A stretch of 64,000 bases of DNA from Enterobacteriaceae bacterium UBA7338 (lineage in GTDB: Bacteria; Pseudomonadota; Gammaproteobacteria; Enterobacterales; Enterobacteriaceae): contig DKPJ01000011.1 in NCBI GenBank assembly GCA_002480085.1, positions 868,604 to 932,603 of the forward strand, written 5' to 3'. The translations under genes were made by a program, and so were the position numbers. The notes below the pieces were generated by a model that was not told where the DNA came from, did not search any database, and worked only from the letters and a program-made list of their open reading frames with translations. Positions within the stretch are counted from its first letter, which is position 1. Every line of letters begins with the position of its first letter. Of the stretch, positions 42,295-51,300 are shown piece after piece.

Positions 42295-43137
42295 ATGCAT
42301 TCACTACAACGAAAAGTTCTGCGTACCATCTGTCCCGATCAGAAAGGGCTTATCGCGCGCATCACCAATATTTGTTACAAGCACGAATTAAACATTGTGC
42401 AGAACAATGAGTTTGTCGATCACCGTACCGGGCGCTTCTTTATGCGTACCGAGCTGGAGGGGATCTTTAACGATGCCACGCTGCTGGCGGATCTCGACAG
42501 CGCCCTGCCTGAAGGTTCAGTACGGGAGTTGACCCCTGCCGGGCGTCGCCGCATCGTCATTCTGGTGACCAAAGAGGCGCACTGTCTGGGCGATCTGCTG
42601 ATGAAGGCCAACTACGGCGGTCTCGACGTAGAGATTGCCGCCGTGATTGGTAACCATGAAACCCTGCGCACGCTGGTAGAGCGTTTTGATATTCCTTTTG
42701 AGCTGGTAAGCCATGAAGGGCTGACCCGTGAAGATCATGACGAGAAGATGGCTCAGGCAATTGAAGCCTATGAGCCGGACTATGTGGTACTGGCGAAATA
42801 TATGCGCGTGCTGACGCCGACCTTTGTGGCCCGCTTCCCGAATAAGATCATTAATATTCACCACTCGTTCTTACCGGCATTTATTGGTGCCCGTCCTTAC
42901 CACCAGGCCTATGAGCGCGGCGTGAAGATCATTGGTGCGACCGCGCACTATGTGAATGATAATCTGGACGAGGGTCCGATCATCATGCAGGACGTTATTC
43001 ATGTCGATCACACCTATACCGCTGAAGATATGATGCGTGCCGGGCGTGACGTGGAGAAGAACGTGCTTAGCCGGGCGTTATACGAGGTTCTGGGCCAGCG
43101 GGTATTTGTCTACGGCAACCGGACGATTATTCTATAA
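42295..43137 (+). CDS. purU: Formyltetrahydrofolate deformylase PurU
   Basis: A 280-aa enzyme that hydrolyses 10-formyl-tetrahydrofolate to formate and THF, feeding formate to PurT and balancing one-carbon pools with glycine and methionine. The N-terminal ACT domain (about 7-90) senses Met/Gly; the formyltransferase-like domain holds KIINIHHSFLPAFIGARPY with catalytic Asn/His and the later conserved Asp in DNLDEGPI. Same length as E. coli PurU. It lies 157 bases before the tyrT tRNA. Confidence 0.98.
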   Translation: MHSLQRKVLRTICPDQKGLIARITNICYKHELNIVQNNEFVDHRTGRFFMRTELEGIFNDATLLADLDSALPEGSVRELTPAGRRRIVILVTKEAHCLGDLLMKANYGGLDVEIAAVIGNHETLRTLVERFDIPFELVSHEGLTREDHDEKMAQAIEAYEPDYVVLAKYMRVLTPTFVARFPNKIINIHHSFLPAFIGARPYHQAYERGVKIIGATAHYVNDNLDEGPIIMQDVIHVDHTYTAEDMMRAGRDVEKNVLSRALYEVLGQRVFVYGNRTIIL

Positions 43138-43219
43138 GCGACTCATGAAATGAGTTGTTTAGCATTAGCGCAGTGCGCGTAAAAAGCATGCAAACGATTC
43201 ATTTACATGAAAGGAATGC

Positions 43220-43250
43220 TTTACAGCGGCGCGTCATTTGATATGATGCG
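43220..43250 (+). promoter_or_regulatory. tyrT promoter with GC-rich discriminator
   Basis: TTTACA (43220-43225) and TATGAT (43242-43247) are spaced 16 bp apart, followed by a GC-rich discriminator (GCGCCCCGC). This is the arrangement of stringently controlled stable-RNA promoters and matches E. coli tyrT closely. Confidence 0.9.
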
Positions 43251-43294
43251 CCCCGCTTCCCAAGGGAAGCAGGCCAGTACCAGCATTACCCCGT

Positions 43295-43379
<85 letters not shown>

Positions 43380-43436
43380 TTATTCACCACAGCGATGTGG
43401 TAAACCTGATGAGTGAAGCTGACGTATGCACTTATC

Positions 43437-43557
43437 GGGGAAGGGTAAGAACCTTCGACCAAGGTTCGACTCGAGCGAGAGCGAGAGAACGTTGCCTTCA
43501 GGCAACGGCCCGAAGGGTGAGGAGCGAAGCGACGAATAATCCTTCCCCCACCACCAT
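43437..43557 (+). repeat. rtT-type repeat, first copy (contains tRNA 3'-end duplicate)
   Basis: A 121-base element repeated at 43725-43845. It ends in a duplicate of the tRNA-Tyr 3' end (AATCCTTCCCCCACCACCAT). It contains hairpins: GAACCTT/AAGGTTC at 43449-43467 and CGTTGCC/GGCAACG at 43490-43507. It corresponds in place and structure to the E. coli tyrT 178-bp repeats that yield rtT RNA and may encode the tiny Arg-rich Tpr; an Arg-rich reading (ARARERCLQATARR) is visible but unproven. Confidence 0.75.
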
Positions 43558-43581
43558 CTCTACAAGCAAGATATTACCCCT

Positions 43582-43666
<85 letters not shown>

Positions 43667-43901
43667 TCTTCTTATAAAGCATCCCGGTTAAATCAACCTT
43701 CAAAGCCGCATACTATTCCGTACAGGGGAAGGATGAGAAGCTTCGACCAAGGTTCGATTCGAGCGACAGCGAGAAAGCGTTGCCGTCAGGCAACGACCCG
43801 AAGGGCGAGGTGCGAAGCGCCGAGTAATCCTTCCCCCACGACCATCTTCTTATAAAGCATCCCAGTTAAATCAACCTTCAAAGCCGCATACTATTCCGTA
43901 C
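43667..43901 (+). repeat. Second rtT-type repeat, 178-bp period
   Basis: The rtT-like element at 43725-43845 is a diverged copy of 43437-43557; its tRNA-like end reads CCCCCACGACCAT. A flanking segment (TCTTCTTATAAAGCATCCC and the next 38 bases) occurs at 43667 and again at 43845, exactly 178 bases apart. The second flank ends at about 43901. The same 178-bp period is known from the E. coli tyrT locus. Confidence 0.8.
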
Positions 43902-43953
43902 CGATCTCCCCGGTGGCGCTGCGCTTACCGGGGCTACACGATCGAGCTACTCA

Positions 43954-44397
43954 TCATATCGGCGGCAAACGGCGTTTAACCGGCGAGCTTTTGACGATTG
44001 CGGTGTTGCTCTGGGCATACTCTGCCAGTCCATCCAATAGCTCATCCAGCTGCTCTATCGAGCGCACAACCAGACGCATTACAAAGCAATCCTCCCCGGT
44101 CACCTTGTCGCACTCAATACACTCCGGTATCGCCTGGATCATTTTATCGACCTTATGCAGCATGCCCGGCATGGGCCGAACCCGAACCAGCGCCTGTAGC
44201 GTATAGCCCAGCGCGGCAAGGTTAACGTGCGCGCCGTATCCCTGAATCACCCCGCGCTCTTCGAGGCGCTTTACCCTCTCCGCCGTACTGGGAGAGGTCA
44301 ATCCCACCCGGGCGCTTAGCACCTTCAGCGACATGCGTGCATCTTCTGCCAGACAGCCTACGATTTGGCGGTCTATCTCATCGATAAGGTAATCCAT
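43954..44397 (-). CDS. Lrp/AsnC family transcriptional regulator
   Basis: A 147-aa regulator with an N-terminal winged helix-turn-helix (about 5-50, DEIDRQIVGCLAEDARMS and LTSPSTAERVKRLEERG) and a C-terminal RAM/ActR ligand domain (about 68-140). Such proteins usually sense an amino acid. ATG at 44397 has AGGTGA upstream; a GTG three codons earlier is an alternative. It is divergent from an EamA-type exporter with a 107-bp shared region, so it likely controls that gene and itself. The pair is not at this place in E. coli. Confidence 0.9.
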   Translation of the reverse strand: MDYLIDEIDRQIVGCLAEDARMSLKVLSARVGLTSPSTAERVKRLEERGVIQGYGAHVNLAALGYTLQALVRVRPMPGMLHKVDKMIQAIPECIECDKVTGEDCFVMRLVVRSIEQLDELLDGLAEYAQSNTAIVKSSPVKRRLPPI

Positions 44398-44504
44398 AAC
44401 TTTCACCTAATTTATAAAAGATAACTACGGAAACCACCTTATTAAGGTTATATCAAACCGCGCTTAGTTTTCTGATAATAGCGTATCAAAACGAGGAGGG
44501 TCAT

Positions 44505-45404
44505 ATGCGCGATATACAAAAAGGCGTCTGGCAAATGAGCCTGGCGATGCTGATTTCCGGCTCTATCGGGGCCTTTGTTTTACTCTCCGGCCTGCCGGTA
44601 ACGGAAGTCGTTTTCTGGCGCTGTGCGATCGGCGCTGTTGCGCTCTATCTATTTATCCGCCTGAGCAAGCAGCCTTTCAGCCGTTTAACGCGGGTCACCC
44701 TGACCCTCGCCATCCTGGGTGGCGTGGCGCTGGTCATTAACTGGCTGCTGCTATTCGCCGCCTACGAGCGCGTCTCTATTGGGCTGGCGACCGTGGTCTA
44801 CAACACGCAACCTTTTATGCTGGTGCTGATGGGCATGCTGTTTGGAGAGCGGGTCAGCCTGGTAAAATGGGGCTGGCTGGTTGTTGCCTTTATTGGTGTT
44901 GTCGTGCTGCTCTCCAGCGAGCTAACGCAGGGCCATGCTGCAGGCTGGCTGATGGGGATCGCCCTGGCGCTGGGTGCAGCCTTCTTCTATGCCCTCACGG
45001 CAATGATCACACGTAAGCTGCGCCCTATTCCGCCGCAGCATATCGCTTTTATTCAGGTGCTTACGGGCGTAGCAATGCTGCTGCCGCTGGCGCAGATGCC
45101 GGTCTTCTCCCACGAGTTCCCCTGGGGGATCCTGTTGACCCTTGGCATCGTCCACACCGGCGTCATGTACCAGCTGCTCTATAGCGCGATTCAGAAACTG
45201 CCTACCCCGATTATCGGCTCGCTGTCGTTTATCTATCCGGTGGTGGCGATCGTGGTGGATAACCTGGTCTTTGGCCACACGCTCAGCGTCACTCAGCTGG
45301 CTGGCGGGGTGCTGATCCTTCTCGCGGCGGCGGGAAACAATCTTGGCTGGGGCGAAAAAAAACCTCGCCGCAGCGAGGTTGGCGTTAAGCAGGAAGTCAA
45401 CTAG
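44505..45404 (+). CDS. EamA/DMT family inner-membrane transporter
   Basis: A 299-aa ten-helix drug/metabolite transporter with two EamA repeats (about 10-137 and 150-285; GLATVVYNTQPFMLVLMG is typical of repeat 1, SLSFIYPVVAIVVD of repeat 2). Substrate is unknown; amino-acid or metabolite export is likely given the divergent Lrp-type regulator (inference). ATG follows ACGAGGAGGGTC. Its last codons contain the narI terminator read from the other strand, and its stop shares the palindrome CTAG with the narI stop. Confidence 0.92.
   Translation: MRDIQKGVWQMSLAMLISGSIGAFVLLSGLPVTEVVFWRCAIGAVALYLFIRLSKQPFSRLTRVTLTLAILGGVALVINWLLLFAAYERVSIGLATVVYNTQPFMLVLMGMLFGERVSLVKWGWLVVAFIGVVVLLSSELTQGHAAGWLMGIALALGAAFFYALTAMITRKLRPIPPQHIAFIQVLTGVAMLLPLAQMPVFSHEFPWGILLTLGIVHTGVMYQLLYSAIQKLPTPIIGSLSFIYPVVAIVVDNLVFGHTLSVTQLAGGVLILLAAAGNNLGWGEKKPRRSEVGVKQEVN
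45353..45380 (-). terminator. nar operon terminator inside the EamA gene
   Basis: On the minus strand AACCTCGC/GCGAGGTT (45361-45368 and 45373-45380, loop TGCG) is followed by eight T. It lies 20 bases past narI but within the last 18 codons of the convergent EamA gene. Confidence 0.9.
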
Positions 45405-46078
45405 CGACGGGCGCGCACGACCTGGTATTTGCGCGTCAGGTACTCCACCGGCGCGCTCCAGATATGCACCAGGCGCGAGAACGGGAAGAGCAGGAACAGC
45501 GTCATCCCCAGCACCAGATGCACACGGAAGATGAACGCCACGCCGTCAAGGTTTGCCGATGCGCCGCCGTGGAAGGTCACAATCGACTGCGCCCAACCCA
45601 CCAGCTTCATCATTTCACTTCCGTCCATATGCTGGGCCGAGAACGGAATCGTCAGCAGGCCCAGCGTGCACTGCACCATCAGCAGGGTCAGGATCAGAAT
45701 GTCTGCCGTGGTCGTGGTGGCGCGCACGCGCGGGCTAAAGAGGCGGCGCTTAAGCAGCAGCAGGCCGCCTACCAGCGTCATGATGCCGAACACGCCCCCG
45801 GCGATCATCGCCAGCTTCTGTTTCACGTCAATCGGCAGAAAGGACTCATACATCCAGTGCGGGGTGAGCATCCCCACCAGATGACCGGCAAAGATGCCGA
45901 TAATCCCAATATGGAACAGGTTCGACGCCAGGTTCATCCCTTTGCGATCCAGCATCTGGCTGGAGCCTGCCCGCCAGGTGTACTGCCCATAGTCATAGCG
46001 CAGCCAGCTGCCGACAAGAAACACCGTGCCTGCAATATAGGGATAGATGTCATAGAAGAACATATTAAGGAACTGCAT
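45401..46078 (-). CDS. narI: Respiratory nitrate reductase 1 gamma subunit (cytochrome b)
   Basis: A 225-aa inner-membrane diheme cytochrome b with five helices that takes electrons from quinol and anchors NarGH at the cytoplasmic face. Heme-ligating histidines lie in LFHIGIIGIFAGHLVG and in helix 5 (VHLVLGMTLFLLFPFSRLVHIW). Same length as E. coli NarI. It starts one base inside the end of narJ. Confidence 0.98.
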   Translation of the reverse strand: MQFLNMFFYDIYPYIAGTVFLVGSWLRYDYGQYTWRAGSSQMLDRKGMNLASNLFHIGIIGIFAGHLVGMLTPHWMYESFLPIDVKQKLAMIAGGVFGIMTLVGGLLLLKRRLFSPRVRATTTTADILILTLLMVQCTLGLLTIPFSAQHMDGSEMMKLVGWAQSIVTFHGGASANLDGVAFIFRVHLVLGMTLFLLFPFSRLVHIWSAPVEYLTRKYQVVRARR

Positions 46079-46788
46079 TATTGCTGTCCTCCGGTTGTGA
46101 TATTCAAATATTGCGGAGCCACCGCACCGGCGAAGCGGCGCTGATGGGAGGCGATCTCAGACTCACCGCAGCCCTGGTCGGCGAAGAACTTCACCTGCTC
46201 CTCCTCCCAGACGGCATCCAGCGCCTGGGGGGTATCATCCCGGGCTTCACCGGCAATTTTCTCGCCGACCTTCTGCCGATCGACGTCGGTTTTGGCCAGC
46301 CGCAGCAGCATCTCAAACAGGCTGGCATAGCGGCTTTCACGCTGTTGCAGACGGGCGTTGAGCAGGGCCAGTATCGGGGCGATATCCTCCAGCCCCGCCA
46401 GCGCCTCGCTCACCGGCAGCTGCGCCAGATACTCCAGATAGAGCGGGAGATGATCCGGCAACTCGCGGCGGTCGATAACCAGGCCCTGGCGCTCATACTG
46501 CGCCAGCAGATCCACCATCGCCTGACCGCGATCGCGGGATTCGCCATGCACATGCTCAAACAGCAGCAGCGAGGTGGCGCGACCGCGATCGAACAGCTCG
46601 CTGTAGGCCGCCTGCGCATCGAGCAGATCCTGACTCATCTGGTCACGAATAAAGACCACCAGCTGATGGGCATCCTTAAGCGACAGGTGCTCGCTCTCCG
46701 CCAGGGCATCGAACAGCTCCTGCTGATGCTGCCACAGGGCAGCATCCGGATACTCCAGCAGGCGGGAAATCACGACGAGTTCAATCAT
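46078..46788 (-). CDS. narJ: Nitrate reductase 1 assembly chaperone NarJ
   Basis: A 236-aa cytoplasmic chaperone of the TorD/NarJ family needed to insert the molybdenum cofactor into NarG before membrane anchoring; it is not part of the final enzyme. The conserved helical core includes LPDHLPLYLEYL near residues 108-119. Overlaps narH by four bases and narI by one. Confidence 0.98.
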   Translation of the reverse strand: MIELVVISRLLEYPDAALWQHQQELFDALAESEHLSLKDAHQLVVFIRDQMSQDLLDAQAAYSELFDRGRATSLLLFEHVHGESRDRGQAMVDLLAQYERQGLVIDRRELPDHLPLYLEYLAQLPVSEALAGLEDIAPILALLNARLQQRESRYASLFEMLLRLAKTDVDRQKVGEKIAGEARDDTPQALDAVWEEEQVKFFADQGCGESEIASHQRRFAGAVAPQYLNITTGGQQ

Positions 46789-48320
46789 GGGCGCGGCTCC
46801 GTTTTCTTCGTCACATCGACGGCGTCAATACGGCGGCTGTTAAACAGGTTGAACTTAGTGTCGCTGCCGTGGCAGCCGTCGCCGAAGCTAAAGCCGCAGC
46901 CGTTACGTTCCGGGAACGCTTCCCGGGCCAGCTCGCGGTGGCTGGTCGGAATAACGAAGCGATCCTCGTAGTTGGCAATTGCCAGGTAACGATACATCTC
47001 CTGCGCCTGGGCTTCGCTTAAGCCCACCTCTTGCAGGGCGCGAATATCATTAACGTTATCCACGGTCTCGGCACGCTTGTAGTGACGCATCGCCAGCATG
47101 CGTTTCAGCGCCAGCAGCACCGGCTGGGTATCGCCCGCCGTCAGCAGGTTAGCGAGATACTGCACCGGAATGCGCAGGCTTTCGACGTCCGGCAGAATAC
47201 CGTTGCTGCCCAGCTCGCCCGCGTCGGCCGCCGACTGGATTGGTGACAGAGGCGGCACGTACCAGACCATCGGCAGGGTGCGATACTCCGGGTGCAGCGG
47301 CAGGGCCAGCTTCCAGTCCATCGCCAGTTTCCACACCGGCGACTTCTGCGCGGCGTCAATCACGCTCTGCGGCACGCCGTCCTTCAGCGCCTGCTCAATC
47401 ACCGCCGGATCGTTCGGGTCGAGGAAGACGTCCAGCTGACGCTGGTAGAGATCTTTCTCGCTCTCAACTGCCGCCGCGTTTTCAATGGCATCCGCGTCGT
47501 AGAGCAGCACGCCCAGATAGCGGATGCGCCCCACGCAGGTCTCGGAGCAGACGGTCGGCATCCCCGCCTCAATGCGCGGATAACAGAAGATGCACTTCTC
47601 GGACTTGCCGCTCTTCCAGTTGAAGTAGATCTTTTTGTAGGGGCAGCCGGTGACGCACATCCGCCAGCCGCGGCACTTGTCCTGATCGATCAGCACAATG
47701 CCATCCTCTTCACGCTTGTAGATCGCCCCGCTCGGACAGGTCGCTACGCAGGCCGGGTTCAGGCAGTGCTCGCACAGGCGCGGCAGGTACATCATGAAGG
47801 TGTTTTCAAACTGCCCGTACATCGCCTTCTGCATGTTCTCGAAGTTCCGATCCTGGCTGCGCTTCTCAAATTCGCCGCCGAGGATCTCCTCCCAGTTCGG
47901 ACCGCTGACGATCTTATCCATTCGCTGACCGCTGATTTTCGACCGCGGACGGGCGATGGGCTGATGCTTGCCCTCGGGCGCCGTGTGCAGATGCTGATAG
48001 TCGTAGTCGAACGGCTCGTAGTAGTCATCGATCCCCGGCAGATGCGGGTTGGCGAAGATTTTACCCAGCAGGGTGGCGCGGTTACCCATGCGCGGCTGCA
48101 GCTTGCCGTTTACTTTACGGATCCAGCCACCCTTCCACTTCTCCTGGTTCTCCCAGTCGTCCGGGAAACCCACGCCAGGCTTGCTCTCAACGTTATTGAA
48201 CCAGGCGTACTCCATCCCTTCCCGGCTGGTCCAGACGTTTTTACAGGTGACCGAGCAGGTATGGCAGCCGATGCACTTATCAAGGTTCAGCACCATGCCT
48301 ACCTGTGAACGAATTTTCAT
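46785..48320 (-). CDS. narH: Respiratory nitrate reductase 1 beta subunit
   Basis: A 511-aa iron-sulfur subunit with one [3Fe-4S] and three [4Fe-4S] clusters passing electrons from NarI to NarG. Cysteine groups CIGCHTCSVTCKNVW near the N terminus, CEHCLNPACVATCPSGA, and CRGWRMCVTGCPYKKIYFNW (the third with the Trp replacing a Cys) are visible. One residue shorter than in E. coli. Overlaps narG and narJ by four bases each. Confidence 0.98.
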   Translation of the reverse strand: MKIRSQVGMVLNLDKCIGCHTCSVTCKNVWTSREGMEYAWFNNVESKPGVGFPDDWENQEKWKGGWIRKVNGKLQPRMGNRATLLGKIFANPHLPGIDDYYEPFDYDYQHLHTAPEGKHQPIARPRSKISGQRMDKIVSGPNWEEILGGEFEKRSQDRNFENMQKAMYGQFENTFMMYLPRLCEHCLNPACVATCPSGAIYKREEDGIVLIDQDKCRGWRMCVTGCPYKKIYFNWKSGKSEKCIFCYPRIEAGMPTVCSETCVGRIRYLGVLLYDADAIENAAAVESEKDLYQRQLDVFLDPNDPAVIEQALKDGVPQSVIDAAQKSPVWKLAMDWKLALPLHPEYRTLPMVWYVPPLSPIQSAADAGELGSNGILPDVESLRIPVQYLANLLTAGDTQPVLLALKRMLAMRHYKRAETVDNVNDIRALQEVGLSEAQAQEMYRYLAIANYEDRFVIPTSHRELAREAFPERNGCGFSFGDGCHGSDTKFNLFNSRRIDAVDVTKKTEPRP

Positions 48321-51300
48321 TTTGCGCTCTCCTGTACCTGGTCGTTGTTTTCGCCATCTAACCAGTTAATGTTCTTCATTTTACGAACCACCACGAACTC
48401 ATCGCGGTTGGAACCGACCGTGCCGTAGTAGTTAAAGCCGTACGCCAGCTGGGCGTAGCCGCCAATCATGTGGGTCGGTTTCGGACTGATACGGGTGACC
48501 GAGTTGTGGATCCCGCCGCGCTGGCCGGTGATCTCCGAGCCGGGAATGTTCACGATACGCTCCTGGGCGTGGTACATCATGGTCATCCCGGCCGGTACGC
48601 GCTGGCTCACTACCGCACGGGCGGTAAGCGCACCGTTGCTGTTGAAGGCCTCGATCCAGTCGTTATCCTCAATGCCCAACTCTTTGGCATCCACCTCGCT
48701 CATCCAGACGATCGGGCCGCCGCGTGACAGGGTCAGCATCAGCAGGTTGTCGCTGTAGGTCGAGTGGATCCCCCACTTCTGGTGCGGCGTGATGAAGTTC
48801 AGCGCCTTCTCCGGATTGCCGTTAGACTTCTCGCCCATCACCGCTTTCACCGAACGGGTGTCAATCGGCGGACGATAGACCAGCAGGCTTTCGCCGAAGT
48901 CGCGCATCCAGGGGTGATCCTGGTACAGCTGCTGGCGGCCGGAGAGCGTGCGCCATGGGATCAGCTCGTGCACGTTGGTATAGCCGGCGTTATAGGAGAC
49001 ATGCTCATCCTCAAGGCCGGACCAGGTTGGGCTGGAGATAATCTTGCGCGGCTGGGCCTGAATATCCCGGAAGCGGATCTTCTCCTCTTCTTTATTGGTC
49101 GCCAGATGGGTGTGATCGCGGCCGGTGAACTCGCTCAGCGCCGCCCAGGCCTTAACCGCCACGTGACCATTGGTCTCCGGGGCGAGGGTGAGGATCATCT
49201 CCGCGGCATCGATGGCGCTGTTAAGCATCGGCTGGCCCTTCGCCGGGCCTTCCGCCTTGGTGTAGTTCAGCTTGCGCAGCAGATCCATCTCGCTCTCGGT
49301 GTTCCACGCGATGCCCTTGCCGCCGTTGCCAACCTTATCCAGCAGCGGACCGATGGAGGTAAAGCGCTCATAAGTCGCGGGGTAGTCGCGCTCAACCGGA
49401 ATGATATGCGGCGCGGTTTTGCCGGGGATCAGGTCGCACTCGCCCTTTTTCCAGTCCTTAACGTCCAGCGGCTGCGCCAGCTCGGCGGCGGAGTCGTGCT
49501 GGATAGGCAGGGTCACCACGTCAGTTTCGACCCCCAGGTGGCCCACGCACACCTCAGAGAACTTCTGGGCGATGCCTTTATAGATCTCCCAGTCGCTTTT
49601 TGACTCCCAGGCCGGATCGACAGCGGCAGAGAGCGGATGAATAAACGGATGCATATCCGAGGTATTCATGTCGTCCTTCTCATACCAGGTCGCGGTCGGC
49701 AGGACGATATCGGAGTAGAGGCAGGTGCTCGACAGACGGAAATCGAGGGTGACCACCAGATCCAGCTTGCCGTCGAGACCATTATCATGCCACTCGACCT
49801 CTTCCGGCTTCACGCCGCCCTGCACGCCCAGGTCCTTGCCCTGAATGCCGTTCTCGGTACCGAGCAGGTACTTCAGCATGTACTCATGGCCTTTCCCGGA
49901 GGAGCCGAGCAGGTTAGAGCGCCAGATAAAGAGGTTGCGCGGATGGTTTTTACCGTTCTCCGGCTGTTCGGCCGCAAAGCGAATCGACCCCTCTTTCAGC
50001 GCCTTGACGGTGTAATCCACCGCCGACATGCCCGCTTTTTCAGCTTCAGCGGCGATGCGCAGCGGGTTAGTGCCCAGCTGTGGCGCGGACGGCAGCCAGC
50101 CCATGCGCTCGGCGCGGACGTTAAAGTCGAGCAGATGGCCACTGTAGCGGGACTTATCCGCCAGCGGAGAGAGCAGCTCCTGTGCGGTCAGGGTCTCATA
50201 GCGCCACTGCCCGGAGTGGTTATAGAAGAAGGAGGTGCCGTTCATATGGCGAGGCGGACGCTGCCAGTCGAGGGCAAACGCCAGCGGCTGCCAGCCGGTT
50301 TGCGGACGCAGTTTCTCCTGGCCCACATAGTGCGCCCAGCCGCCGCCGCTCTGGCCGATACAGCCGCAGAACACCAGCATATTGATCAGGCCCCGGTAGT
50401 TCATGTCCATGTGGAACCAGTGGTTCAGGCCTGCACCCACAATGATCATCGAACGGCCGTGGGTTTTATCGGCGTTGTCAGCAAACTCACGGGCGGTGCG
50501 GATAATATGCGCCCGCGGCACGCCGGTGATTTTCTCCGCCCACGCCGGGGTATACGCTTTCACTTCGTCATAGCTGGCGGCGGCGTTGGCGTCGCCCAGA
50601 CCGCGGTCGAGACCGTAGTTAGCCATGGTCAGATCGTAAACGGTGGTGACCAGCGCGGTGCTGCCATCCGCCAGCTGCAGGCGTTTTACCGGCAGCTTGT
50701 GCAGAAGGATATTTTGCAGCTCAACGCGGTTGAAGTGCTCAGACCCTTCGTTACCAAAGTACGGGAAGCCCACCTCGGCGATATCATCATGACCGCCCAG
50801 CAGGCTCAGGCGCAGCTCGGCGTCTGCCCCGCTGGTGCCGTCGCGCTGCTCAAGGTTCCACTTCCCTTTCTCGCCCCAGCGGAAACCGATAGAGCCGTTA
50901 GGGGCAATCAGCTCGCCGCTGTCGTTGCAGGCCACGGTTTTCCACTCGGGATTATTCTCCTGACCGAGAGCGTCCACGAGATCGGCGGCGCGCAGCATCC
51001 GGCCTGCGGCATAGTAGCCGTCGCGCTCTTCAAGCATCACCAGCATCGGCATGTCGGTATAGCGACGCACGTAGTCGGTAAAGTACTGGCTCGGCTTGTC
51101 GAGATGGAACTCGCGCAGCATGACGTGGCCCATCGCCATCGCCATTGCGGCGTCGGTGCCCTGCTTCGGCGCCAGCCACAGGTCGCACAGCTTGGCGATC
51201 TCGGCATAGTCCGGGGTGACGGCAACGGTTTTGGTCCCTTTGTAACGCACTTCGGTAAAGAAGTGGGCGTCGGGGGTGCGGGTCTGCGGAACGTTAGAAC

